DNA of 64,000 nucleotides from Combretum micranthum (lineage: Eukaryota > Streptophyta > Magnoliopsida > Myrtales > Combretaceae), in the NCBI GenBank assembly GCA_024138025.1, contig JAMXBD010000209.1, positions 558,001 through 622,000 of the forward strand, read 5' to 3'. The position numbers were made by a program, and so were the translations under genes. The notes under the pieces are model-generated. The model searched no databases. It was not told where the DNA came from and saw only the letters and a list, made by a program, of their open reading frames with translations. Of the stretch, positions 25,201 to 37,800 are shown piece by piece (positions within the stretch are counted from its first letter, which is position 1; every line of letters starts with the position of its first letter).

Positions 25201-25390
25201 ATACTTTATGGAGGAGTGGGCTTAATGTTGTTAGCAATTGGCAATTGTCATTTGCATGAAAATAGAAAACATCGATATTCATTTGAATCTCATTAAAGCT
25301 TTTCATTCATCTGCTCATTCCTTAATGCGAAAAGACTCAACACCTCTTTCAATATTTAAATGAGGAAAAATCTCCCTTTTTTTTCATTAT
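22206..25390 (-). mobile_element. Ty1/copia retrotransposon remnant
   Basis: Domains occur on the - strand in copia order: gag (about 25390-24880), GAG-pre-integrase (24770-24600), integrase core (24395-24096), reverse transcriptase (about 23570-22780) and RNase H to the C-terminus (about 22660-22206). LTRs are not identifiable and many frames are broken, so it is an old inactive copy. It sits between repeat X copies B and C. Confidence 0.85.
22206..25390 (-). pseudogene. Broken copia gag-pol polyprotein
   Basis: Gag is seen as MKYDQSRSMRQHVLDMTNI, broken by a stop after DDSFFV, then LNLLPLKYEQFQNNYN. GAG-pre-integrase ends HIRLGRS where HxxLGH is usual, so a zinc-ligand histidine is lost. 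Integrase shows YFVTFIDDFS and SDRDGEY. Reverse transcriptase starts ESDKWIDSMKDELNLMAENN, continues KTAFLNEDLKEEVYMDQ and KKSINRLKQVSRQWYLKF, and keeps LYVDDILLA in a shifted frame near 22790-22830. The end reads AFVQRMGLGCIDD, typical of copia C-termini. At least four frame changes and several stops rule out a working protein. Its place between duplicated X copies suggests insertion in or beside that duplication. Confidence 0.85.
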
Positions 25391-25734
25391 TTCATGGTGT
25401 AGAATATATATATATATATATATAATATTTCAAACGAGAACATAAAAAAAAAAAAGGAAAGGATAATAACATTAATTTTTATGAAATCGATTATAATCTC
25501 ACAGTAAGGTCATAGTCGAAATAACAATAATTTTGCATGAATCATCATCATTACCACATTGTTTCATTCATACCATAAACTATAAACAATGAATTATGAC
25601 AAAAACAAATGTCATCATCATTATTTTTATTACAATCAACATGGTTAAACTAAGGTTTTGAAACATTAACAAAGCCATCATGACATTTAAAAATCTAACA
25701 GGTTGTTTATAGGGATCATAGCCACAATTGCCAA
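25391..25734. other. No gene; possible copia 5' flank
   Basis: It contains a TA microsatellite (about 25407-25424), a poly-A run and no recognisable LTR. The ORF at 25580-25789 crosses into repeat X and is not credible. Confidence 0.4.
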
Positions 25735-27180
25735 GGGTAGTTGGCATGCACCTAGAGGATACCAATCTATTGAGTGAACCATTCGTCAATAATTATTAAA
25801 GTACACTTTATCATAAGAGATGTTCTAAGCTTTAAGTTTTTTCTTTTTTTTCAAGGACTATAGTCGTTTAAATGGTGATGGTTGAGTTTTGTGAAGAGTT
25901 TTATTTACATTGAGACCGTAAATGAGCTAATAGGAGTTTATGTAGGAATCACACCTTTATCTTGGTGGTAAGTTGGGTCATGAAATGTATTTCATTTTAT
26001 GATAAATTGTTTGACCATTCTAGACAAAAAAAGTTGCTACATTATTGAAACAATAATAATGTTAATATTAGTTTGAACATATATATACACACATAACATT
26101 CAAATATTGTAGATTTATTAATCGAGACTTTATTTATTTATTGAAGCTATACGAATATTCTTCAAGTAAAAATATATATATGGAACAATGTCGTGGTTTA
26201 TATCTAAACTTTATGTTATTTTGCAATTATAAACCTAATGTTTTAAACTGTCACAATGTACGCCTAATTAGATGTTTAATTGCCACCATTTATATCCTAT
26301 CTTTTTCTGTTAACCACTACTAACTCTATCATTACGAGAAGCCAATCAAAATGCGACACCTATAATATCTTATATTATATTCTCCTCCATAACTTTTCTA
26401 ATGCTTTTCATTTCCAAGAGCTTCAAAAATTAACAAATTTGAATGAAACAAAAATTACAAGTCACAAAAGAAAAAAATAAAGGAAACCCACCCCATACGA
26501 GTAAATCAATTAATAAGCACATGCAGATTAGTTCTAGGCAGAGGGTTGACCAACATCGTTATTTAATATAATATAAGATACCACATGTGTTGCATTTTGA
26601 TGACTACTGTGATGATAGAGACAACGACAATTAACAAAAAGGGATGAGATATAAATGGTGATTACCAAACATCTAATTTGTTGTATAATTTGATAATTTA
26701 AGACATCAAGTGTATAATTGCAAAATGAGGTGAAGTTGATGTGTAGATCATGCAATTGTCCTAAATATATATTGCAATAGTAAGTAAATTGTTGTTGTAA
26801 ATTTAATGTCTTGGATAATTAATAAGTTACCTCATGAAGCATGTCTTTTTCTCTTTATTCTTCGTATAAATAAATTACACTACTATATTATAAATAAAGA
26901 CAAGTAATAAATCTAATTTTAAGCAACTTTTATCTTATTGCCTAAACTTTGCATAGATGCTATTGGTTCTACAATTTAAGAGATGCTCTAACTTCAAGGT
27001 AGATGGAAGATGAAGAACACACTCATTTTGATTTTACCTTTTTTTTCTCACATCACAAAAGGGAAGGGAGGAATCTAACCTAGTATCTCTCACTTAAAAG
27101 ACTAAAGAAATGTCAATAGGCTATAAGGCCATTGGCAATAACACTCTCATTCTCAATTGCCCTTTGTAGGATATTTAATG
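25735..27180 (+). repeat. Repeat X, copy C, interrupted by a TIR element
   Basis: It starts ttggcatgcacctagaggat and follows copy A through gtgatggttgagttttg, acaaaaaaagttgctacatt and caataataatgttaatatt. It is interrupted at about 26175-26762 and resumes at ttgcaatagtaagtaaattg, ending near ctcattctcaattgcccttt. Confidence 0.65.
26175..26762. mobile_element. Non-autonomous TIR element (about 590 bp) in repeat X-C
   Basis: The left end (ggaacaatg…attttgcaattataaac…tagatgtttaattgccacca) matches the reverse complement of the right end (aggacaattg…attttgcaattatacac…tagatgtttggtaatcacca) for more than 100 bp. Long TIRs and G/C termini suggest a Mutator-like non-autonomous element. The flanks are both TA-rich (aaatatata), so a 9-bp target duplication is possible but not provable. 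Repeat X is continuous once it is removed. Confidence 0.65.
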
Positions 27181-29261
27181 CAATTACGGCTCATTCACTT
27201 CATCATTTCGAATAAGGAGGGAATTAAATTCTAATTTAACAGGAATATAATAGGATTGCAATGACTATTATATTGTTCACATATAAAAAAAAAATGAAAC
27301 AAGTTAAAATTGAAGTAAAAAGTAGAAATATTTATAACGTTTATTCTCTTTATTATAGAGAGAGGATACAATCAAACCTCAATAAATGAATATTTAATAA
27401 ATTAATAATATAATGATTTCTTTCGATCCTACTTGATCCAACCTACTAAATTAATAATCTAACTAAATGCTTGGGATAATCATTTATAAAGAAATCCTTA
27501 AGTCCAGCAAAAATATAAATTAATAATTCATCAAATATATAAAAAATTTCATATAAAGTTCATTATAAAGTTTTTCCAAACTACTTCTATTCATTTAAAA
27601 TTTTACTTTTTGCTAAAATATACATCTAAAGTCATATATTTCTTCTTTTTGACTAAAATAGGGATGTTCGGTTTTGTACTGAGATGATGCTTTCCTCATC
27701 TCTTCTGTCAATGTAGATTTCTTTACACGATTTAAGATTTCTTTTGAAATCTATAGCTAAAACTGATGAGCATTATATTAATAAAATTTGTATTCTATTT
27801 ACTTAGAATATTTTGTGACCCTTTATCTTCCAAAACATTAATTTTGAAAAACTCTTTTTCTTATGTACTCATCTATTCTAATTTCCAAGATTAGGTATCA
27901 CAACTTTATAGTTTTTTGTGTCATAAAATTTATTGTTTCATTTTATATTTGTGCATTATTACTTTTGAAATTTTTTTTATATACACTATATATGCATTTT
28001 GTTCATATTTATTTTTAGTTTTCATTAATATGTTATACATAAAATTTGGAAGAAATTGCAAAAATACCCTATAAACCTTAAAGGTAGTGTGGATCGACCT
28101 CTATACATTGAAAGTATATTTTTTGACCACATAATCTATAAACAATTAGCACGTTAAGGGCATTTTGTACTAATTTATCCTTCTTCTTATAATTCCTACA
28201 AATGTTGTAAAAAAAGTACACCTAAGAATAATACAGATGTTGTACTTTTTGGACAAAAAAATAACTTGTTCACTTAATATGAATAGCTATTTGTTCCCTC
28301 CTCGTTTAATATAAAGTTGCTATTACGTGTTTACTTGAGGCGAATAGTAATATAATATGAATTCATAAAATAATGAATAGCAATTTATATCCCTAAACCT
28401 ATGAATTGTCATTCAATTATTTATTTTTCAATTTTGTCATGAATACCCTTATCAAATAATCTCTATAAAATAATCATTAATGAATGACTTACTCAATAGA
28501 TAGGTGTGCTCAAAGTGCATGCCAACAACCACAACAATTATGGTAATAATATACCTCATACCCCCTTCCAAAAAAAAAAAAAAAAACCTCTCTTGCAATC
28601 ATTTGAATATATATACACATGGCATCTAGTTTTCGTAAATTAATAGTTATTAATAGCTCGTCCACTTGACATGTCATAGCAAGATTGACCCTAGCTGCAG
28701 CTTTCAAGGATCGAACTCCAGACCTATGTCTTTTGCATTGCACATGCAATGCGGGTGAACCTAGATAAATACTGCGAACACATGGTTTACCCCAATATCA
28801 AGAGGTTGAACCAAGATAAAAGTTGCCACGACGAGCTTTTGAGGATCAAGGAAACACCCTTTAGATGTGGCAAGCCCTATTGGGTCACCAGTTGGCCTAA
28901 GCCACTGACTACTATAATACTAGCCATGGATCGTGCCTGCTCCTGTGGCGTAGTAGAACGATGCTGAGTGCAACGTGTGGCCAAACAAGTACAAGATGTT
29001 AGGAGGATGTTCATGTTAAGTTTTTGTGGTCTACCTCCTCTAAGCTAGGCAGTTATGACCTAGTTGGGTATAGACCTTAACCTCTACCATTTCAAGATTG
29101 AGGTCATGGAGTGTGTCTGTCCCCCTAGGTGATGGAGTAATTAGTCTAGTGAGCTCCTTGCAAGGTAGACTTCCTGTTGAAGCTAGGATATAAATCCCTT
29201 TTCTTGTTGGGCCTTAGCCTAGTAAGGACTTGCTGAAAATTCACCATTAACAACTTTCATT
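27181..29261. other. Intergenic, no gene recognised
   Basis: AT-rich to about 28470. At 28470-28535 there is an inverted, short piece of the repeat X start (inverse of ttggcatgcactttgagcac). The stretch 28640-29220 is less AT-rich, with short ORFs and words such as ggatcgaactccagacc, but I do not recognise a gene or element in it. Confidence 0.4.
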
Positions 29262-29935
29262 ATTTCATCATATCTAATTATTAAAATAAATATAGTAAAT
29301 TATATATTAATTATTTAGTGGTACAATTTGGGTATAAATCTAATCCATTAAATAGTTAACGAATTGATCATGTCGAAAAACATGATGGAACAATAAATTA
29401 AAAATTTCCATATATTAAATACCGTAATCGAAAACTTGTTAAAAAGTACATATTTCATATAATTTTAAAAGATTTTATGATCATGATAATAGATACATTT
29501 AATGAACTTGTCTCCAAGTGTTTCTCCATTTATGTTAAAGTTATGGGGAACTTGAAATTGAAGTAGGATTACTTGTCTAACTTGGTCTAATTACTTGTCT
29601 CTAACTTTATCTTAATTTATTATTTGTTAAAATCCCAATTCTTTGTTTTCGAGATGGTTAATGTCTAACATGATATATCACTCAATTTACAAATCCAATT
29701 TCACGTAACTATTTTTTTCTAACTTTTGGAGTCGCATATTAATATTACATTATTTTGAAAAAAAAATTCTATCACCTTAAACTTCAATTTAAAAGTCTTC
29801 AATAAATTTTTGCGATATTTTTTAATTAATTGTGTGTAAAACATCTTTGAAATATCAAATTCTATGGAATTACTTCTTCTTACTCTTGTCATATCTTAAA
29901 CACTAGTTGTTGCTGTAGCCACTATATGTGTGCAA
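29262..29935 (+). repeat. P2, part 1: distal NIP upstream region
   Basis: This segment is collinear with P1 (19671 onward) and is separated from the rest of P2 by a solo LTR and a small tandem duplication. Shared words include aaaacatgatggaaca, gaaattgaagtaggattac and aaattctatggaattact. Confidence 0.7.
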
Positions 29936-29936
29936 A

Positions 29937-30057
29937 TAAAATAATACTAAAGTCCATTTAATAATATTAAAATTGGTTAGTTAAGATGGAAAAGTGGTCT
30001 AGAAAAAAAATTATATGTTTGGATTTTTGGAGTTGAATTAATCCATATTGCCTTAAT
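29937..30057 (+). repeat. About 115-bp direct repeat, left copy
   Basis: The sequence from gtgtgcaaataaaataatac to gagttgaattaat occurs here and again at about 33209-33323. The solo LTR sits between the two, so the repeat was a local tandem duplication into which the LTR element later inserted. Confidence 0.75.
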
Positions 30058-30062
30058 GATAG

Positions 30063-33000
30063 TGCAAGGACCCAAACTTACCCCTATATTTAAAATAGGT
30101 AAATTTAGTTCCCTAACCACATATAATCTGTAGTATTATATGTAAGATTGATTACCAAGATCAGTTTGGATAGTTATTTGTCTAACTGTCTTATAAAAAC
30201 AAAACTTTAAAACTATTCCTTTTTAGAACAACTTATAAAACATAACTCCAACTTTATACTTAATAAAAGATATAAATATATTACACCCATATGAATATAT
30301 ACATATTACAAATGGGACTTGTAAAAAAGCCATTTACAAAATATATTAAAAGATAACAAAAATCCTATTAACTAATACATAGGTTTTCGAAACATATATG
30401 TACATATAGCTATTCTATTACATAAGGGTTCCATCAAAGTCAAGGTCGTCTCTACTCCTCCTACTCATTTAAGAACTCCTCAAAATGTAATCCATATCCA
30501 TTGCTTGTATAGAATTTGTCATCCACACGTAAAAAGGATAAAATATAAGCCAAAGGCCCAGTACACAAGTAACAAAAATAAATGCGTAATAGCGCACACG
30601 ATCTTAAACTAAAATGCAATGCGACAATCATTTGGTTATTAGATAATCTTTAATTAGTCAAACATCACCAGAGTATTCAAACTCCAAACAATAAGAATAT
30701 CTGAAGGTCCTGAGTAACGATCACGACACTCAGGGAGTTGATATAATCAACTCGGATACTTATATCTCCTAGATGATATATTCATAAAATAGAAAATAAC
30801 CTCATCTAGGGTTAACAGCCGTTACACAACTTCACTTATCTTAGTCCATAGCATCACCTAGCCCAACTTTTCCCATAAACATTTGAACTAAATCATGTTA
30901 CTTCATTCTAAGCTTAAGCAAATGTTACACCGGTACCGTCTGCCCTATTAGTTACCTGCCATACCACTTAAGAAAGTCTTATAAAAAAACAGGGGTAGCC
31001 TAAGCACCTAAACTACCATGCCTCCAATCTGAGCAAGGTGCTGCTCCCCGAACCGGATACCGATCTACCATCCAGGTCGGATACGAATTTAAACAACGTA
31101 AGAGACATCCAATTCAAACAATGTTTAAGTTTATCTATATTAAAGTTGATTGAGTATATGCCTATCCTAAGTAGGAAACAAACACGTTACTGCATACCTT
31201 ATGCAGGAAATCCAAATAGAACTTCGGGAATCCTTCAGAAGATAATCCAAACTCAAATCAACATTACATACTTGGAATTACACTTCAAGCAAATCAAATC
31301 TTAAACTGAACACTTAAGACTTCAAATATAACTTATACAAAGTCATAACATATCATTTATACATTTATCAAGATCATACAAGCTCACAAAATCATCATTT
31401 TTAACTTCAATCCATACATACAATATAACTAGATTTATCTTAACATTCATGGAAATTCAATTATTTGTTAAATCTACAAATATAATTAAATCATGCTTAA
31501 TTATATCACTCAATCATTATTACACCTCAAATATCATTAATCTACCTCATTTTAGTCCAAAAAGATCCATTTCATATGCAAACACATATTTAAAAAGAGA
31601 ACATAAGTTTTTAACCTTGTTTGAAAATTGTATCAGTTGAAAAAAAAAATTTAAGCTTTGATACTTTTGAAATTTGTAAAAACTCAAAACATAAAAGTTC
31701 TAGATCTCTTTTTAAGCTTTCCATAGCAACTTGAATCACCTCAATTGGAGATTGGATGAAAAAGTTATAAACAATTCACTAATGACCTACGAAATAAAGA
31801 AATGTACACGACTAGATACACGGCCGTGCTCGGGGGCCGAGTAAAGGACTAAAAAGTGGTCAGAAACGAGTTTTTTAAGGTTTTATGACATGCATAACCA
31901 CATACATGCCCGTCTACAAGGTGGGCAGAGGTTAAAAAAGTGGTTAGAAGCTAAAATCTTATCTGCCTTCTTACATACACGCCCATGTATGTGCCTGTGT
32001 ACTCTTGAACAAATTTTGACGGCTTTTAAACACGAATCTCCTTGTTTTCCTAACTCACTCAATCAACTTTTACATGTTCTAATGCAACTTAAACATAATA
32101 AAAACTTCATTTAACATATTATACACTTCAAACAACATCAAAAGCACAAGTTCCCCTCATCATATACATCAAACATCAAATTAAATTCACTCCATCACAT
32201 TCACATCTTTAACTTCTTATCTCATTCTTAAGCAACCATAACCCATGCACAAATCCATAACTCAACTCCAACATAAACCAAATGTAAACACTATCACTTC
32301 CATACTTCAAAACTCTCAAGACAACATTCTAAATACATTGTCACACTCTTTTCCACTTCTAACCGTTTCAAGCATTCCTCCACCCTTCACATAGCTTCCA
32401 CCTACCCAAAATATACTTCAAGCTTTACAACACTTCTTACTACTTCTAAAACACATATAATAACTCTAATAACATCAAGGCACAACCCAACATTCACTAA
32501 CATATAAAACCACTCAAACTCATATTTAACATTAAAACTCATACTAACATGAACTCTATATCCATATCAAAAGAAAGAACAAACAAAGAACTTATAAACT
32601 TGCATTAACTTACATGAAGAAGCTTTGGCTTCGAGAAAACACTCGAACCTAAGAGCTTGCCTTGATAAGGGTTTAGATGCTATTGTTTAGAAGAAATGAA
32701 GAAGAATAAAAGAAAGAAAAGATGAAATTTTCGGATGGATTTTTTAGATCTATTATTGAGAGTGTATTTTAGCAAAATGAGGCTTGTACTTATTTAGAAA
32801 GTTGACTTTTGGGGCTGCTAAGTTGAGGGCTTAATTTGGGCTAAAAATGGGCTTATTCATGGGTTAAAATTTCTGCTATAACTTGAACTTAATAAAGCTT
32901 GTCTTAATCAAATTGTACTCATTTCATCATTCATACAACAACATCAACAAAACATAACTCTTCATAATACAAATAGATATATATATATATATATATCTCT

Positions 33001-33187
33001 ATATATTAATATTAAGCACATATTATACTAATACAAACACACATATTTTACACTTCTCAAACACGTGCATTAATCTATGCTACTTGATCTATATGCCATG
33101 CTTGTTATTTATTTATTATAATATGCAAAAACTATTAACACACAAACACACACATATGAAATGATATTGGGAATCATGGCCATTACA
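30063..33187. mobile_element. Solo LTR, 3125 bp, with 5-bp target duplication
   Basis: A single block starts TGCAAGGACC and ends GGCCATTACA, with GATAG repeated directly on both sides (30058-30062 and 33188-33192). TG…CA ends, a perfect 5-bp target duplication and no gag or pol inside identify a solo LTR left after recombination between two LTRs. Reading on the - strand it would begin TGTAATGGCC, so that is the probable orientation. It holds the phrase aaaactcaaaacataaaagt near 31679, a motif frequent in long plant Ty3/gypsy LTRs and also present in the LTR at the right edge of this window. The short ORFs inside are not genes. Confidence 0.85.
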
Positions 33188-33208
33188 GATAGTAAAGTAG
33201 ATGTTATG

Positions 33209-33323
33209 TGTGTGCAAATAAAATAATACTAAAATCCGTTTAATAATAGTAAAATTGGTTAATTAATATGGATAAAGTGGTATAAAAAATTATATGTTTG
33301 ATTTTTGAAGTTGAATTAATAAA
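33209..33323 (+). repeat. About 115-bp direct repeat, right copy
   Basis: This is the partner of 29937-30057, with the same order of words (gtgtgcaaataaaataatac, aaaattggtta, ttgaagttgaattaat). Confidence 0.75.
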
Positions 33324-33507
33324 GGATTTGCTTAATAATAGATAATAGACAATATGTCATGTATCCACACTGCTTATGTGAAAAAGAGAGAAGTAATTAT
33401 TCAATAAGATAAATATAAAAAATAATTGTCAAACTTTAGTTTTCTATTTTTAACACAAATGGAGTGAATTTGCTTAATAATAATAGATAGATAGATAATA
33501 ATAGATA

Positions 33508-33785
33508 GATTATTAACTCATAATACAAAAAATAATGTTAGATTTTCATTTTTCCTTTTTTTTTTTTTGTCAACTATGAGTTTAAAATTAAGGAATTAAA
33601 AAAAAAATCCATGCGTTGATTAGGCTACCATGCTTCTATATATGCTAGGTCTTTTTGAGTTGATCTGGTAGCAATAGCTCATGTTTAAACCAAATTGACC
33701 CTAAATCGAGCCAAAGTTGTTGGCCATTTCATAGGGTGCCAACCCTTTCATTCAAATGTTTATTATTATTATTATTATTATTAAG
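33508..33785 (+). repeat. P2, part 2: middle NIP upstream region
   Basis: Collinear with P1 20330-20600: attaactcataatacaaaaa, a poly-T run, then agtttaaaattaagga, taggctaccatgcttctat and tgctaggtctttttgag, ending in an ATT microsatellite. Confidence 0.7.
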
Positions 33786-33806
33786 CAGCAGCAGCAGCAG
33801 TAACAG
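33762..33806. repeat. Compound microsatellite (ATT)n-(AGC)n
   Basis: About eight ATT units are followed by agcagcagcagcagcag. The P1 copy has only the ATT part, so the AGC part and the following 850 bp are an addition to P2. Confidence 0.8.
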
Positions 33807-34659
33807 CAGCAATAGTACTAATATTGCAATGCGGCTGCTACTACTACTTATCTCTCTATCTATTATCTATTATATTATTATATTAAATTAAGTGAAAGTC
33901 TTAATTCTTGTACAAAAATGCATAGTTACTCTACTCTCTCTCCTCCTCCTCCTTAATCTTCTCTCTCTCTCTCTTCTATCTTCTTTATTATCTCTTTTTT
34001 TGTTCATATTAATTTTTATGAGCAGTTATTTTTTATACTTTCTACTTTTCTCTTTCTCTCTATTTTCTCCCTTTCAATTTTTTTAATAAAAACTATTCTC
34101 ACTTTTGTTTTAATTTTTTGCTTATGCAATGCGGTTGCGTTATATATTAATACTATTATTAAGCAAATAATTTTCATTGGTGTCGAAAAATCAAAAGCTA
34201 AAGTACAATGATCAATTACTTTATTTTATTATCTTTTTTATATTTATCTTTTAATAACTACCTTACCCTAAAAACCAACTAATCTCTTTTTGAAAAACAA
34301 GCTGCTCCCTCCAAAATAATTATAATTCGTTTGCTTAAAAAAGAAAAAACTTATTTTTTCTTTTCTCTTTGAAAATTCACATTATAATATAAATTGAAAA
34401 TAGAGAGAAAAACATATCATATATATATATATATATATATTTTGTAATCACATATTATATATTAAATAATTTATATTAAATTCAAAACGTGCATTGGTTT
34501 TTTATACTAAAAGATTTTTCTATTTTATAATGAGAAAAAAATATAAGATTTTTTATTTAATTTTTTGTATTTTGCAATTAACCTTTTATGACTTCATATT
34601 ATTAAATTTGTACAAGCAAGACGGGTGTCACATCCGCTAGTTATTAGTAGCTGAATTAT
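33807..34659. other. Low-complexity insert in the NIP upstream region
   Basis: This is absent from P1. It holds a CT/T-rich tract (33920-34085) whose translation is a leucine/serine run, two related words tgcaatgcggctgctac and tgcaatgcggttgcgtta about 300 bp apart, and a TA microsatellite near 34421. No gene. Confidence 0.5.
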
Positions 34660-34892
34660 TTGTAGCTAAGATTATATAATCATGCAAATGATTAAGTAAT
34701 CTTTTTGTGGAAATCTTGATATAGATATTTTTATGTGTCACTGGATATGGTTAAGATAATATCATAACAAACCCGCGATATTTTATAAGTTATACAACCA
34801 AAGGTACACTTTCAACTTTTCCTTTTACTCTTCTCAAACCAGTGATATTTTAGAAGTTAAAGAGGAGCTCCACAATTTCAAATTCTTTAAAA
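34660..34892 (+). promoter_or_regulatory. Proximal promoter and 5' UTR of the NIP gene
   Basis: The last part of P2 homology (34660-34817) is followed by 75 bp unique to this copy. The best TATA candidate is TTTATAAG at 34782-34789, about 105 bp before the ATG, and a TATAC follows. The conservation of this block in P1 marks it as part of the duplicated unit. The start codon context is aaaaATGtct. Confidence 0.5.
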
Positions 34893-37800
34893 ATGTCTAC
34901 AGACATTGAAGAAGGCACTGGCACAGCAGCTCGACCCAAATTCAAACTAGACCTCACTGATTTTTGGACAAACCCTTTAGTCGTAACCACATCACAAAAG
35001 GCAAGGATCCTAGGTTGCTTACATGAATACATTATTATTCTTATTGAGTTTTCTGCTATCCTCATCAAGATTTTGGTTTTTTTTTTTTCATTTTTTTCCC
35101 TTTTTTTAAGGTTCTTGCTGAGCTTATAGCAACATACTTTGTGATCCTCGTTGGATGTGGTTCTGTTGCGGTGAATAAGATATATGGATCAGTGACATTT
35201 CCAGGAATATGTGCGGCATGGGGTCTTATTGTTATGGTTATGATTTATACTGTCGGACATATTTCTGGCGCACATTTTAATCCTGCCGTCACCATTACCT
35301 TGGCCTTACTTCGCAGATTTCCCCTTTGGGAGGTAAATATTTCTACTTTCCCCTTTGAATTTCAGTCATGCTTTTATGTAAAAATAATTTTTAAAATTAT
35401 ATCATACTGTGAATACATGGTAGACATATATAGTGTTTCTTTCTTCTCTCTCCCACTTTCCTATTCCATTATTTCCAAACCCAAAAATTTCATAATTTCA
35501 CAGCTTATGTTTATATCCCACCATGCTGCACCATAATATACTTAATATATTACTAACTATGTTTATTCTAATACTCAAATAGTTAATTGAAGGGTCTCGA
35601 CTAATTTTAATAAATATTTTTTAGACAACTAATTATATCACATGTTTTATATGTAATAATGCATATATACATAATTATACACTAATGGAATGTTTGGTAC
35701 GCTTGGAATGGAATTGAGTTTCAAAATGACAAATCCATTTATATGTTTGGACGGTTACATAGAATGGAATGGAATGAAATGAAATAAAATAGCTATGAAG
35801 TATATTTGTCAAAATTATTCCTCTTTGAGAAGGTGGAATCAAATTTACTTTTGAAGTCAGAATTATTGATTTTAAGAGATCGTGATTCATGCTTCTAAAA
35901 ACGCATCAAAATGTAAGGAATATAATGTAAACCGGAATCACGATTTCATTCCAAGTTCATTCCAGTATACCAAACATAACATGACAGTACATAATATGCA
36001 ACATATAATATCTAATATATATATATATATATATATCTTTTCTCGTGATTGAACTTTATTAATTTTTTTTCCTTTTCTCAGGTTCCTTTATATATTATTT
36101 CGCAATTGTTGGGATCAATCCTTGCAAGTGCCACAATCGCAGGAATTATGGATGTAACTCCAAAAGATTTCTTTGGAACTGTTCCAGTAGGATCTAATGG
36201 CCAATCACTAATAGTGGAATTCTTGATCACTTTCTTATTGATGTTCGTTGTCTCATCAAATTCCACGGACAATAGAGCGGTTAGTAATTCTTATCAAAGC
36301 ATACTATAATATTAAAGATAGATTTTAAGATAATTATCCGCTTCTAAAAGACCATTAAAACATATATAAAAATAGGAAAATTCGATTGCCTTGTCATGAT
36401 TATAATGAGACTGATTTCGTCACATCATCCAATGGTTTGTATCTATTTTAACCATAATCAAAACTTTTAATTTATTTATTCTAACTTTTTCTATAATCAA
36501 TTTAATTATAATATTAGAGGCAATACAGTAATTTGACAATATCGTTAAAGTTTACATAAATATATATACATACATTATGAAGATGATTACCTCTGAAGTT
36601 TTTTTTTTTTTTTTTTTTTTGCCATTAATTAAATCAGAAGTTAAACTGTGGATTTTTGTGTATTTAACTATTTATTTATTGCAGAAAGGTGACTTTGGAG
36701 GCATTGTCGTTGGAATGACAATTATGCTAAACGTTTTATTTGCGGGGTAAGCTGCCGCGCCATGTTTTTTTTTTTCTTGTACCTTGTGTGATGTCTTATA
36801 ATTGATTTATAGTACGAAATAATACTATCTAACAATTATCTTCTATGAATAAAACTTTCAACAGAGTTACTCAGTTAAGAAAAATAATACATGAATGGAG
36901 ACGAGTAGATAATTATATAGGAGCTTATATCCTAATCGTTTGGATTAATCGGATAGATGTTGAGTAAGTATTCAATGTCACAAGATAGGTTTCAGATATA
37001 TTTGTCAAGAAAATGCTCTTTTACAAGAAATGCTATTAATATTGTATCTTTATAGATTTGTATCAATCTTAAAAGATATACTTTATAATTATTTAATGCC
37101 CATCCTATAATTTACCAAAAAAAATACCACCCTATAAAAATTATTAACTAATTAATAATTAATAATATTAAATAAAATCTATTTTTACCTAAACATATAG
37201 TTTATACTTTCTATTAAAAATAAGGGAAAAAGTCCCGTTTGGTACTTGAACTTTTAAAAAGTCTAGTGTTATACCTAATTAAATTTTTCATGCTCTTTTT
37301 CACTATTCCTATTAACACTGTTAACAATGTTATCCTATGTGGATTTGTGAACTAATAGTGGTTTAATACCTATCCTCCTTTAACTAAAGAGGCAAAAAAA
37401 AAAAAGTCTTTCGTGCTCCTCTTTGCCTTCTCTCTCTACACAAACAAACAGAGCCCTCCTCCAACATCTCTACTCTTTCTCTCTCTTGAAACTCTCTCTT
37501 TAATTCCCCATCCCCTTTAACTTTTGTCTTCCTCTCTCTCGAATAGATCCCATGATCTCTGTCTCTCTCTCTCTCGCTCATCCACTTCTTCTCGACTTTC
37601 ATCTCGCACAATTCTTAGTCTAAACTAAAACAAACACCTTCACCCAGCCATGCAACAATCGTACTGCTGGCTTTACTAAACTCCAAACTACCGTAATCTC
37701 TAGGGCTTGTTTAAATTGTCGTTTTGGCATCGTTTTCAAACCGAACATATATAACATCGATGAAAAACAGATAATTTTATTCATAAACTGACCGAATCAA

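Noticed and set aside
28510..29200. Short ORFs in a less AT-rich stretch
   Set aside because: No family resemblance, no splice model that extends them and no transposon ends; I could not support a gene.
31038..32114. Three short + strand ORFs
   Set aside because: They lie wholly inside the solo LTR.
33892..34086. Leucine/serine-rich 64-codon ORF resembling a membrane peptide
   Set aside because: It is a translation of a CT/T-rich low-complexity tract.
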